A DNA stretch of 64,000 nt, taken from contig CAWAVW010000001.1 in assembly GCA_963785585.1 (NCBI GenBank), positions 62,001 to 126,000 on the forward strand, read 5' to 3'. Of this stretch, positions 18,291-26,724 are shown in pieces. The notes under the pieces are model-generated. The model made no database searches. It saw only the letters and a program-made list of their open reading frames with translations, and was not told the DNA's origin. Both the position numbers and the translations under genes were made by a program. This DNA comes from Palsa-295 sp963785585. GTDB lineage: Bacteria; Acidobacteriota; Terriglobia; Acidiferrales; UBA7541. Every line of letters begins with the position of its first letter. The first letter of the stretch is position 1.

Positions 18291-21200
18291 TTAGAAATGA
18301 AACTTCGCGCCAACCTGCAACACGCGGGCCGAAGCAGCGCCCTGCACGAATCCGAAGTTCCCGGCGCCAAACGTCCCCCCCGGGTTGCCGAACTGTGTGT
18401 GGTTCCAGGTATTGAACGCTTCGAAGCGAAGCTCCAGTGACTTCGATTCCGTGAACTTGGTGTTTTTCAGGAGCGCCATATCCCAGTTATTGATACCGGG
18501 ACCGGAAAAAAAGCGGCGCTTCGCGTCGCCAATCGTTCCCAGAGGTTCGGGTTCGAACAGATTCGTATTGAAGTATGCATTTCCGTGCCGCGGATTCGTA
18601 TCTTGTAGAAGTGATCCGCCGTTCGAAGGAACGTACTGCGGCAAATCGATCGGGGCCTCCGAGTTATATGTGCCCGTCAGCGAATTGTCGTCCGGCTCTG
18701 AGAGACTCACCGGCAGCCCCGTAGCGAATGTCGTAATTCCTGACACCGACCATCCTCCCGCCGCCATGTAACCAATTCCGGAAGTCACATGGAACAGACG
18801 ATCAATCGGCAATTGTAGTTCGTAGCTCCCAACAAAATTGTGCTTCACGTTGAATGCGCAAAGCGCCGTGCTCAGAGAAGGGTCGAACGGGTTGATCCCT
18901 TCCTCCAACCCCGAAGCATTGTCGCGGCACTTGCTATACGTGTATCCGAAAAGAAAGCTCGATAGTCCCGACGTGTGCTTCAAGCTCGTCTGGAACGAGT
19001 TATACGCCGAGTGCGCAATCGTCGCCTCCCACGGATTGTTTCCGAAGCGCGGGCCAAACGTCGTGAACGTGCTGTTCACCACACACTGCGCTGGTCCCGC
19101 GGTACCGCAGGTAGACGCGGGCACCAGTTCGACATTCGCCGTGGCTGCCGCGGGATAATTCACGCCCGCTGGTAGCGTAAACTGGCTGCTTTCGCTGAAT
19201 CCCTGCGAGCAGTCCGGTGTTGCGCCGGCTGCGGCCAGTTGCAAACACAGCGCCGGATTTGCCGGGTTCGATTCGATTTCGCTGATCAGGTGATGCCCCT
19301 GATTTCCCACGTAGCTGACGCTCAGCACGGTTCGCGACCCGAACTGCCGTTCGATCGAAAGTTCGTAGGATTCGGTGTACGGGGTCACGTTCGTGGTCTT
19401 GTATGCAAGCGCGTACGTGAGTGGCTCGACGCTGGCCCAGTTAAATGTTGTATCCGGATTTTTCTGGCTCGCTCCCGTGGGAGGATATTGAAACGGGAAC
19501 GGTTGTCCAATCACCTGTCCGGTCAATCGGTTCACATAGGGCGTCTCAAACGTTGACGGCAGCGCCGGCGAGTAAAACAATCCGTAGGGCGGGTCGCCGA
19601 TTTCCTGGAATTGCGACAGGTCCTCCACCGACGTGTAGAACAATCCAAAACCCGCGCGAATACTCATCTTCCCGGGCCCGCCGCTGATTTTCGAAATCAA
19701 TCCGGAGTCCGAGCCCGGAGAATAAGCAATCCCCAGACGCGGAGAAAAATTGTGATACTGGGTGGGCGCGAGTGTGGACGGAATTCCCGGATCCCCGGGG
19801 ACAAGGTAGCCTTCCGGCGCGCCCGGAAACACCAACGATTGTTCACCAAGCTTGATCGTTTCAATTTTATTCTCGGTGTCGTACCACGGGTTGCTGAATT
19901 CCCAACGCAGACCGTAGTTCAAAGTCAGGTTCGGAGTTGCGCGCCAACTGTCCTGCGCGTACAGCCCCATATACTTCGAACGCGAGTCCAATCTCTGCAC
20001 GCTCGCCTGAATAAATCCAGCCGGTGCGCCGAGCAGGAAGTCGGCAAAGTCCGAGCCCGTTTCGCTGCCGTCAAATGAAAACTGGCCGTTCTCGCCGTAG
20101 TAATTGCGGTCGTTGATTTGATCGTAGTGGAATTGGCCGCCGATTTTGATCGTGTGCGTTCCCACGATCTTCGTGAAGTTGTCCTGGATCTGGAACATGT
20201 TGTTGTATTGTTTCGTCGTGTCCGCGGGAAGTCCGATTGAAACACCCAGCAAACCCAGCGAGACGCTCGGAACTCCTTCCAGCGCCGGATTGATGGGCCC
20301 GATTCCGCCCGCAGGTCCGAATCCTCCCGGAAATCCGAGCGAAGTCAGCGTCACCCCGAGCCCTCCTTCCGGCTGAGCCAGTTGATTTGCGCTGCGTGTA
20401 TAGCTGAACCGGACCTCGTTCACTTCCGCGGAACCAAACGACTTTGTGTTTCCCAGCACGAACACCTGGCTGCGCGTTAGATTTCCAGCGCCGAAGCCCG
20501 GCACATTCGCTCCCCCGTACGCCGTGTTGTCGTTTGTGTCGTCGATATGCCAGTAGAACGAAAACAATCCGTAGCTGCCGCTGTTGTAGTCCGTGCGAAG
20601 ACCCGCCTTGTCGTCGCGCAGAATATCGTTCAACGACGAGTTCGAGTAATTTCCGGGCAGCGCCGGATTGGTTTGGTTGGGCATAGGAAAATAACCAATC
20701 AAACCCTTCGCGGCGGAAGACCACGCGGACATCGGAATCGTCTGCGTCGGGAATACGCATCCGGTGACCGGGTCGGTAGAATTACATCCTGGAAAATAGT
20801 ACGGCTCGCCCGGCTGAATCGGCTGGCCCCCAAGACGTCCTGACAATACGTTGGCCCAGGACGTCGGATTCGTCACCGGATCGCTCGACACCGCCCCGCC
20901 CAATCCGATTCCCGCCGTCTGGTCCGATAGATCGCCGGTACGGTCTTGCGCGCTCGGCACGTAGGTCAGCACGGTATCCCCGTTGATCAGCCGCGTCCCT
21001 TGATAATCGAGGAAGAAAAATAGTTTATCTTTCTTCAAAGCGCCGCCAAACGTGCCCCCGAATTGGTTTTGAATCAATTTTGGAATGCTTGGCGCGAAGT
21101 AGTTGCGGCCATTGAACGCGGTGTTCCGGTTGAACTCGAATATGCTGCCGTGATATCCGTTCGTTCCGGATTTCGTTACCAGGTTCACCTGGCCGCCGCT

Positions 21201-21920
21201 ATAGTTGCCGTATTCCGCATCGAAGTTATTCGTGATGATTCGAAATTCCTCGATCGAATCCAAATTCGGAATCACCGAAGTGCCGTTGTTCTTGCCTTCG
21301 TTTACGTTCGCGCCGTTCACGATAAATCCGTTGGACGCCTCGCGCCCGCCGTTCACGGAAATATTACCCGGCGACTGGCCGCCGACGGGGCGGTCGCCCA
21401 TCTCCGCGCTTTGAGAACTGTCGGCGTTTGGCACGACGCCCGGTTGCAACGACAGCAATTCGATAAAGGACCGGCCATTCAGCGGCACAGCTTCAATCCG
21501 CTGGCTGCCGATCACTTCGCCCATCTGCGTGCTCTGCGTTTCCACCTGCACCGCATCACTCTGAACCGTCACTTTCTCGGTCACTTCGCCCAGCTGCAGC
21601 TTCACGTCCACGCGGAAAACGGTGTTCGCGTCAATGCGGATTCCGGTCTTTGTGTATGTTTTAAACCCGTGCTGCGAAACCGAAAGATCGTAGTTTCCCA
21701 CCGGCAGGTTCGGAAAGTTGTAGAACCCCGCGCCGTCGGTCTGCACCGTCGATTGCACGCCCGTATCTTCGTTTGTTGCCGTCAGGTTGGCGCCTGGAAC
21801 CACCGAGCCCGTCGCGTCGGTGACGATTCCGGTGATGCTTCCCGTTGTGCTCGCCATCGCCACGGCGGCGCACAACAGCACGCATAGAACGGCGAAAATC
21901 GACAGTTTCCGAATTTGCAT
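18291..21920 (-). CDS. Oar-like TonB-dependent outer-membrane receptor with carboxypeptidase-regulatory N-domain
   Basis: 1209 residues from ATG 21920 (GGGGG about 8 bases upstream); the frame continues upstream without conservation. Signal peptide, then a CarboxypepD_reg-like beta-sandwich (about 25-110: GSITGIVTDATGSVVPGA, FYNFPNLPVGNYDLSV), a plug domain (RIEAVPLNGRSFIEL, VNGGREASNGFIVNGANVNE) and a large beta-barrel ending in Phe (QVGAKFHF), as expected for assembly by Bam. Acidobacteria carry many such proteins. Placed beside exported catabolic enzymes, it probably imports or binds their oligomeric substrate. It is preceded by a TTGACA promoter and paired direct repeats. Confidence 0.92.
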   Translation of the reverse strand: MQIRKLSIFAVLCVLLCAAVAMASTTGSITGIVTDATGSVVPGANLTATNEDTGVQSTVQTDGAGFYNFPNLPVGNYDLSVSQHGFKTYTKTGIRIDANTVFRVDVKLQLGEVTEKVTVQSDAVQVETQSTQMGEVIGSQRIEAVPLNGRSFIELLSLQPGVVPNADSSQSAEMGDRPVGGQSPGNISVNGGREASNGFIVNGANVNEGKNNGTSVIPNLDSIEEFRIITNNFDAEYGNYSGGQVNLVTKSGTNGYHGSIFEFNRNTAFNGRNYFAPSIPKLIQNQFGGTFGGALKKDKLFFFLDYQGTRLINGDTVLTYVPSAQDRTGDLSDQTAGIGLGGAVSSDPVTNPTSWANVLSGRLGGQPIQPGEPYYFPGCNSTDPVTGCVFPTQTIPMSAWSSAAKGLIGYFPMPNQTNPALPGNYSNSSLNDILRDDKAGLRTDYNSGSYGLFSFYWHIDDTNDNTAYGGANVPGFGAGNLTRSQVFVLGNTKSFGSAEVNEVRFSYTRSANQLAQPEGGLGVTLTSLGFPGGFGPAGGIGPINPALEGVPSVSLGLLGVSIGLPADTTKQYNNMFQIQDNFTKIVGTHTIKIGGQFHYDQINDRNYYGENGQFSFDGSETGSDFADFLLGAPAGFIQASVQRLDSRSKYMGLYAQDSWRATPNLTLNYGLRWEFSNPWYDTENKIETIKLGEQSLVFPGAPEGYLVPGDPGIPSTLAPTQYHNFSPRLGIAYSPGSDSGLISKISGGPGKMSIRAGFGLFYTSVEDLSQFQEIGDPPYGLFYSPALPSTFETPYVNRLTGQVIGQPFPFQYPPTGASQKNPDTTFNWASVEPLTYALAYKTTNVTPYTESYELSIERQFGSRTVLSVSYVGNQGHHLISEIESNPANPALCLQLAAAGATPDCSQGFSESSQFTLPAGVNYPAAATANVELVPASTCGTAGPAQCVVNSTFTTFGPRFGNNPWEATIAHSAYNSFQTSLKHTSGLSSFLFGYTYSKCRDNASGLEEGINPFDPSLSTALCAFNVKHNFVGSYELQLPIDRLFHVTSGIGYMAAGGWSVSGITTFATGLPVSLSEPDDNSLTGTYNSEAPIDLPQYVPSNGGSLLQDTNPRHGNAYFNTNLFEPEPLGTIGDAKRRFFSGPGINNWDMALLKNTKFTESKSLELRFEAFNTWNHTQFGNPGGTFGAGNFGFVQGAASARVLQVGAKFHF

Positions 21921-22010
21921 CGCGGATCCCCCTAGGAATAGAAAACTACGCGGCGTGCTCGCCAGGCCCACCAGCCCGGCTGCCTTCCGGCTTCTGCACA
22001 TTAAACTTTT

Positions 22011-22043
22011 AATAAAACTAAACACCACCCCGAATAAAACTAA
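22011..22043. repeat. Two AATAAAACTAA direct repeats, 22 bp apart
   Basis: Identical 11-mers at 22011-22021 and 22033-22043, two helical turns apart, in the divergent control region between the TonB receptor and RraA genes. Just to the left, ATTAAACTTTTAAT is a near-palindrome. They lie at and just downstream of the predicted receptor start point, where a repressor could block transcription. Confidence 0.5.
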
Positions 22044-22046
22044 CCT

Positions 22047-22075
22047 GATTTACTCCATCGGGTTATGCCTGTCAA
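22047..22075 (-). promoter_or_regulatory. Candidate sigma-70 promoter for the TonB receptor operon
   Basis: Minus-strand TTGACA at 22075-22070, a 17-bp spacer, then TAAATC at 22052-22047. The -35 is perfect and the -10 weak. Expected start near 22040, leader about 120 nt. Confidence 0.5.
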
Positions 22076-22083
22076 CGATTTTC

Positions 22084-22112
22084 TTGTTTATTAAATATAT
22101 CCGAGTTCTAAA
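22084..22112 (+). promoter_or_regulatory. Candidate sigma-70 promoter for the RraA-MFS operon
   Basis: TTGTTT at 22084-22089, a 17-bp spacer, then TCTAAA at 22107-22112. Expected start near 22119, 36 nt before the RraA ATG. It is divergent from the receptor promoter, with -35 elements about 9 bp apart, so one regulator could control both. Confidence 0.5.
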
Positions 22113-22154
22113 TCGGTGGTAGAGTGCGAAAATCATCCGCCGAAAGGAGCCGCC

Positions 22155-22955
22155 ATGGCCGATTCTCGAGAATTCCCAGCCGCCCTTTACAAGACCGTGC
22201 GGCTTTGGAGTCCTGCGCTGCTCGTGCTCGTCGTCCTCGGCTTGGCGGCCAGCCTAGCCCCGCGCGTGGCCTCCCGTCCGGCTGTGTCGCGCGGCGACGC
22301 GCTCTCCGACGCTTCTCTCCTCGACGGATACCGTCATGTCGAAGTCGCATCCGTCTCCGATGCCGTCGAGAAGCTACTGGGCCGCAAGATGTATATGTCG
22401 CACCGCATGCGCCCCATCTTCCCTACAAAATTTGCCGGCTTCGCCCTTACCGTTCAACTGAAACAGGACGAAGGTACGCAAGATCCCAACGCTCTCAGCG
22501 GCATGCTCGCCGCGATTGATCAGGGACCGCCCGACTCCGTCTATGTCATGGTCGTTGAAAACGGACAAGACATTGCCGGCATGGGCGGCCTGATGGGTAC
22601 GGCGATGCATGCCCGCGATTTCTCCGGCGCCGTGATCGATGGCGGCACGCGCGACGTCGCCTATCTTCAAAAGATCGGTTTTCCGGTGTATTCGCTGGGT
22701 ATCGTTCCCTCCACGTCGGTTGGGCACTACCGGTTCGGCGGCTCGAATATTCCCGTCACCTGCGACGGCGTCCCGGTTCGCCCCGGAGACGTCGTTTCCG
22801 CCGATGCCGACGGCGTTGTCGTCGTGCCGCGCGAAAAAGCCGCCGACGTGCTCGCTCTCGCGCAGGAAATGGATTTCAAGGAACACTCGATGTATGCGTG
22901 GATCGAAGAGCTGCGGTCGATCGAAGAAGCCGTAAAAAAATTCGGACGGCTCTGA
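22155..22955 (+). CDS. Membrane-anchored RraA-family protein (HMG/oxaloacetate aldolase fold)
   Basis: 266 residues from ATG 22155, with AAAGGAG 6 bases upstream. A signal anchor (about 18-35, flanked by K13/R16 inside) precedes a complete RraA-like domain (about 55-266). The class II pyruvate-aldolase signature GG(144-145)...RD(166-167) within GGLMGTAM...GGTRDV is intact, as is the GDxVxADxDGVxVVP motif. Family members cleave 4-hydroxy-4-methyl-2-oxoglutarate and related 4-hydroxy-2-oxoacids or decarboxylate oxaloacetate; E. coli RraA instead inhibits RNase E. The anchor would place the domain in the periplasm, arguing against RNase regulation and for an enzymatic role in the surrounding block. 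Confidence 0.82.
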   Translation: MADSREFPAALYKTVRLWSPALLVLVVLGLAASLAPRVASRPAVSRGDALSDASLLDGYRHVEVASVSDAVEKLLGRKMYMSHRMRPIFPTKFAGFALTVQLKQDEGTQDPNALSGMLAAIDQGPPDSVYVMVVENGQDIAGMGGLMGTAMHARDFSGAVIDGGTRDVAYLQKIGFPVYSLGIVPSTSVGHYRFGGSNIPVTCDGVPVRPGDVVSADADGVVVVPREKAADVLALAQEMDFKEHSMYAWIEELRSIEEAVKKFGRL

Positions 22956-23056
22956 CAGACTCCTGGCGCGCTGCGCCGCGTCGCATGAAAATTATCTTTC
23001 GGGTCCGCGAAATGTTGAGTACAAGATTCCGTCACCGAACCGTCGAAAAGGATTGC

Positions 23057-24481
23057 ATGGCGCTCGTTACGAGAAAAAAGGCAATGTTCGCCGCAAACGC
23101 GGGGGCCTGTCTCCTTTGCGCCGCGCTGTCTCTATTGTTCGCGCCCGCAGACGCCGCACACGCGCCCACCGTCGATGCCAATCCCAAACGTTGCACGGTG
23201 AAGCCCGTCGAATTCGACGGATGGCAAGCGCAGCAACTCAGCAACGATTACGTTCGGCTCACCTTCGTTCCACAACTCGGCGGGCGCTTGATGCAAGTCG
23301 AATTCGCCGGCCATCCGTATCTTTTCGTCAATCCGCAATTCAAAGGCAAATATTTACCGCCGCCCGCCGATCCCAAGAATACTTGGTACAACTACGGCGG
23401 CGACAAACTGTGGCCCATGCCCGAAGGCGACGAAGACGCCGATCACTGGCCGGGTCCCATCGCCGATCAGCTGGACGACGGCGAATACACCTTCACAAGT
23501 TTTGGACTCAAAGACAAAGTATGTGGCGTTCGGATGACGAGCCCGCACGACCCGCGGACGGGTCTCCAATATTCCCGTGAAATCAGCGTCGCGGTGAACT
23601 CGCCGGAGATCACCTTTCACGCCAGGATGAAAAACATCAGCGACCATCCAATCCAATGGTCGATGCAGTCCGTTTCGCAGTACGAACTCACGGACCCGCA
23701 AAATCCCACTGCATTCAACAAGAACTTCTGGGCCTTCACACCGGTCAATCCCGATAGCGCGTACTTCACCGGCTTTCAGGTCCGCGCCGGCCTCGCCGAC
23801 GACCCTTCCTTCGAAGTAAAGGACGGCCTGTTCCGCCTTCACTGGCTTTATCTGCAGAACGAAGTCTGGCTCGACTCCACCGCCGGTTGGGTTGCCGTTC
23901 TCGACCGCGCCAGCCATTTCGCCATGCTCGAGCGCTTCCAGTATCACGAGCGCGCGAGCTATCCGGGCAAAGCTACGGTCATCTTCTACAAGAACGGTCC
24001 ATCCTTCGGCTCCGACAAAAGCGGTATGCCCAGCATTCACACGGACGCGAACGGCGATCCCTTCTACATGGAAGCCGAGCTAAACAGTCCGATCGTCAAA
24101 CTGGCGCCAGCTGAGTCCTACGAAATGGACACGACATGGTTTCCCGCGCGCACCGGTGATTCCTTCCAGACCGTTACGGAAGCCGGGATCGTCGAAAAAC
24201 CACTCGCGCTCACAGTTGCAAACGGCGCTTCGCGTCTCACGGGCACTTTCGGCGTGTTCTACGACGGAACCCTCGTCGAGATTTCTTACGACAAGGCCGA
24301 TAGGGAGCTCTCGCGCACCGATCTCGGCCTCGTCCGCGTGGATGAACTCGTCTTGCTCGATCACGAAATCACAATTCCTCCCGGTGCGGACCGCGTTGCA
24401 TTGCATTTGTTCTCAAGCGGCAATGATTGCGGCAAGATGGGTGAGCTCCTCATCGGCTCTTCCGCCGGAGGGCGCCCTTAA
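23057..24481 (+). CDS. Exported DUF4380 protein (galactose-mutarotase-like fold)
   Basis: 474 residues from ATG 23057, with AAAAGGA 6 bases upstream. Sec signal peptide (TRKK then a hydrophobic core, cleavage near ADA-A). The body has DUF4380-type features: LTFVPQLGGRLMQVEF, TWYNYGGDKLWP and repeated Trp/Asp-rich strands of a beta-sandwich related to aldose-1-epimerases. The catalytic role of the family is unknown; mutarotases interconvert sugar anomers. It sits between the RraA-like gene and the PQQ dehydrogenase, and its stop abuts the next ATG, so it is likely translated as part of the same exported pathway. An anomer-handling or sugar-binding role is plausible but unproven. Confidence 0.78.
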   Translation: MALVTRKKAMFAANAGACLLCAALSLLFAPADAAHAPTVDANPKRCTVKPVEFDGWQAQQLSNDYVRLTFVPQLGGRLMQVEFAGHPYLFVNPQFKGKYLPPPADPKNTWYNYGGDKLWPMPEGDEDADHWPGPIADQLDDGEYTFTSFGLKDKVCGVRMTSPHDPRTGLQYSREISVAVNSPEITFHARMKNISDHPIQWSMQSVSQYELTDPQNPTAFNKNFWAFTPVNPDSAYFTGFQVRAGLADDPSFEVKDGLFRLHWLYLQNEVWLDSTAGWVAVLDRASHFAMLERFQYHERASYPGKATVIFYKNGPSFGSDKSGMPSIHTDANGDPFYMEAELNSPIVKLAPAESYEMDTTWFPARTGDSFQTVTEAGIVEKPLALTVANGASRLTGTFGVFYDGTLVEISYDKADRELSRTDLGLVRVDELVLLDHEITIPPGADRVALHLFSSGNDCGKMGELLIGSSAGGRP

Positions 24482-26134
24482 ATGCGCGCTGATCGATGCG
24501 CAATTCTTGCAGCCGCCGCGTGCTTGGTCCTGCCATCGTTGTCGCCAAGGCTCACGCGTGCGCAAACGCCTCCAACGCAAAATTCTGTTTCCGCCGAAAT
24601 CGACGTCGATCCCGACGATTTGGCGGTCAAGCCGGCCGCCGCCAACTGGCCGTCGTATAACGGCGATTACACCGGCCGCCGCTACAGTGCCCTCAATCAA
24701 ATCACTCCTGAAAATGTCGGCCAGCTTCGCGCGCAGTGGGTGTTCCATCTGCCACGATCGAGCGAGCTTGAGGTCACTCCTGTCGTGATCGACGGAATCA
24801 TGCTCGTCACCGCCGCGAACGACGCGTACGCCGTGGACGCCCGTACCGGCCGCCAGATTTGGCATCACACCATGCCCGTTTCCGAAGGTCTGATCGACGA
24901 TGCTTCGCAACATCACAATCGCGGAGTCGCCGTCCTCGGCACCAACGTGTACATGGAAACGGACAACGCGCATCTCCTCTGTATCGATGTTCGCTCAGGT
25001 CACCTCGTCTGGGATGTTCCTTATGCGGAGGGCAATAAAAATTACGGCGCCACGAGCGCTCCCCTGGCTGTAAAAAACAAAATCCTCGTCGGCACTTCCG
25101 GCGGCGACGACGGCGTCCGCGGTTTTATTGCCGCCTTCGACGCCGACTCGGGAAAACTCGCGTGGAAATTCTGGACGATTCCCGCTCCCGGGGAGCCCGG
25201 CTCCGAAAGCTGGCCCGGCGAACTCTACCTGCGCGGCGGCGGCACCACATGGATGCCCGGCACGTACGATCCCGAACTCAACACGATTTACTGGGGCACC
25301 AGTAATCCTTCGCCGGATTTCGAAGGAGAAGTCCGGCCCGGTGACGATCTCTACACCGATTGCGTCCTCGCCCTCGATCCTGACAGCGGGAAGTTGAAAT
25401 GGCATTTTCAGTTCACGCCGCACGACCTTTTCGACTACGACGCCACCGAGACGCCCGTACTGGTGGATGCAAATTACAAAGGCGTGCCGCGAAAGCTTCT
25501 CGTCGAAGCCAATCGCAACGGATTCGTGTACGTGCTCGACCGCATCAGCGGCCAATTCCTTTCCGCCAAACCGTTCGTCGAAAAACTGAATTGGGCCAGC
25601 GGCATCGATGCCGGTGGGCGCCCGATCCGCACCGATGTAAGGCCCACCGCCGAGGGAATGCTCGTCTGCCCGGGATTTGAAGGCGCTACGAACTGGTATT
25701 CGCCCGCTTACAATCCAGACACGCATTTCTTCTATTTCCTGGCCGTGGAAGACTGCGCCACCTACTTGCTGAAGCATCAGGAATTCGAAGAGGGCAAAAC
25801 GTTTTACTCCACCGGTGTACAGCACTCCCGCGCCGAGCGCGGCAAAAAAATTCTGATCGCTTACGACCTCGCCACCGACACCTTCGCCTGGCGCTATCCG
25901 CAGATGGGACTCGGGCGTTCGTCCGGCGGCGCGATGACGACCGCTAGCGGTTTGGTCTTCTTTGGCAATGACGCGGAATCCTTCGAAACCGTGGACGGCC
26001 ACACCGGCGCTTCGCTATGGCACTTTCAAACCGGACAGAACATGCACGCCTCGCCGATGAGCTACGCGGTGAACGGCAAACAGTACGTCGCCATCGCGTC
26101 CGGGAACGATGTCTTTACCTTTGCTTTGCCGTAA
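24482..26134 (+). CDS. Exported PQQ-dependent dehydrogenase (methanol/ethanol dehydrogenase-like)
   Basis: 550 residues, Sec signal peptide with cleavage near RAQT. An eight-bladed propeller with W-motif repeats (YAVDARTGRQIW, FAAFDADSGKLAW-like) and start motif NWPSYNGDYTGRRYSALNQI. FDYDATETPVLVD matches the region with the catalytic Asp in quinoprotein alcohol dehydrogenases. The vicinal Cys-Cys of classical methanol/ethanol dehydrogenases is absent: the matching stretch reads DDASQHHNRG. No cytochrome domain is fused, so electrons would go to a separate carrier such as the di-haem cytochrome of the divergent operon. Its ATG directly follows the DUF4380 stop. Substrate is probably a sugar or polyol. 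Confidence 0.88.
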   Translation: MRADRCAILAAAACLVLPSLSPRLTRAQTPPTQNSVSAEIDVDPDDLAVKPAAANWPSYNGDYTGRRYSALNQITPENVGQLRAQWVFHLPRSSELEVTPVVIDGIMLVTAANDAYAVDARTGRQIWHHTMPVSEGLIDDASQHHNRGVAVLGTNVYMETDNAHLLCIDVRSGHLVWDVPYAEGNKNYGATSAPLAVKNKILVGTSGGDDGVRGFIAAFDADSGKLAWKFWTIPAPGEPGSESWPGELYLRGGGTTWMPGTYDPELNTIYWGTSNPSPDFEGEVRPGDDLYTDCVLALDPDSGKLKWHFQFTPHDLFDYDATETPVLVDANYKGVPRKLLVEANRNGFVYVLDRISGQFLSAKPFVEKLNWASGIDAGGRPIRTDVRPTAEGMLVCPGFEGATNWYSPAYNPDTHFFYFLAVEDCATYLLKHQEFEEGKTFYSTGVQHSRAERGKKILIAYDLATDTFAWRYPQMGLGRSSGGAMTTASGLVFFGNDAESFETVDGHTGASLWHFQTGQNMHASPMSYAVNGKQYVAIASGNDVFTFALP

Positions 26135-26178
26135 ACGAATGCAACGCTCGACCAAATCTCAGCCAGGAGAACACGCAG

Positions 26179-26703
26179 ATGAACGCTAACAACTTTACCC
26201 GTAGAAATTTCGCTTCCGTCCTCGCCGCCGCCTTTTCGGGCTTTGGGCTTTCCAGCATTTTCGGCGCAACCGCTTCCGCTGCTCCAGCTGCTCCGCAAGC
26301 ATCCACCGGCGCGCCGGGAGTGCAAAAACTCGGCTACGACGGTAAGCCATCCGATTCGAAATCGTGGATTACGCCACTGATCATCGCAAACGGCGTGATC
26401 TACATCGCCGGACAGGGCGCCCATTCCCACGATCCCAGCACTTTTGACATGGAGATCGGCCTTCACACCAAAAAAGTTATGGACAGCGTAAAGCTGCTGG
26501 TCGAAACCGGTGGCGGCACCATGGACAGCATCCTCCAGCTCACCGTGTACCTTGCCAAAATCGAAGACTACGACGGCATGAACAAAGTCTTCAAAGATTA
26601 CTTCCCCAACGGCGGTCCGGCCCGCACTACCGTCGCCGTCGCCGCGCTTCCCGGAAATTCTCTGGTCGAAATTAATTGCACGGCCGCTGTGGTGAAGCAC
26701 TAA
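26179..26703 (+). CDS. Tat-exported RidA-family enamine/imine deaminase
   Basis: 174 residues from ATG 26179 (AGGAGA upstream). A twin-arginine signal (TRRNFASVLAAAF, R8-R9, then Ala-rich to residue 35) precedes a YjgF/RidA domain (about 55-174) with IYIAGQGA, a conserved Arg in PARTTVAV and the C-terminal VEINCTAAV. RidA hydrolyses reactive enamines/imines released by PLP-dependent dehydratases to ketoacids and ammonia. The next gene encodes just such a PLP enzyme, also Tat-exported, so the two probably act in sequence. RidA proteins are normally cytosolic, making the export signal notable. Confidence 0.87.
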   Translation: MNANNFTRRNFASVLAAAFSGFGLSSIFGATASAAPAAPQASTGAPGVQKLGYDGKPSDSKSWITPLIIANGVIYIAGQGAHSHDPSTFDMEIGLHTKKVMDSVKLLVETGGGTMDSILQLTVYLAKIEDYDGMNKVFKDYFPNGGPARTTVAVAALPGNSLVEINCTAAVVKH

Positions 26704-26724
26704 ACCCAAACAAGGAGCCTCACG

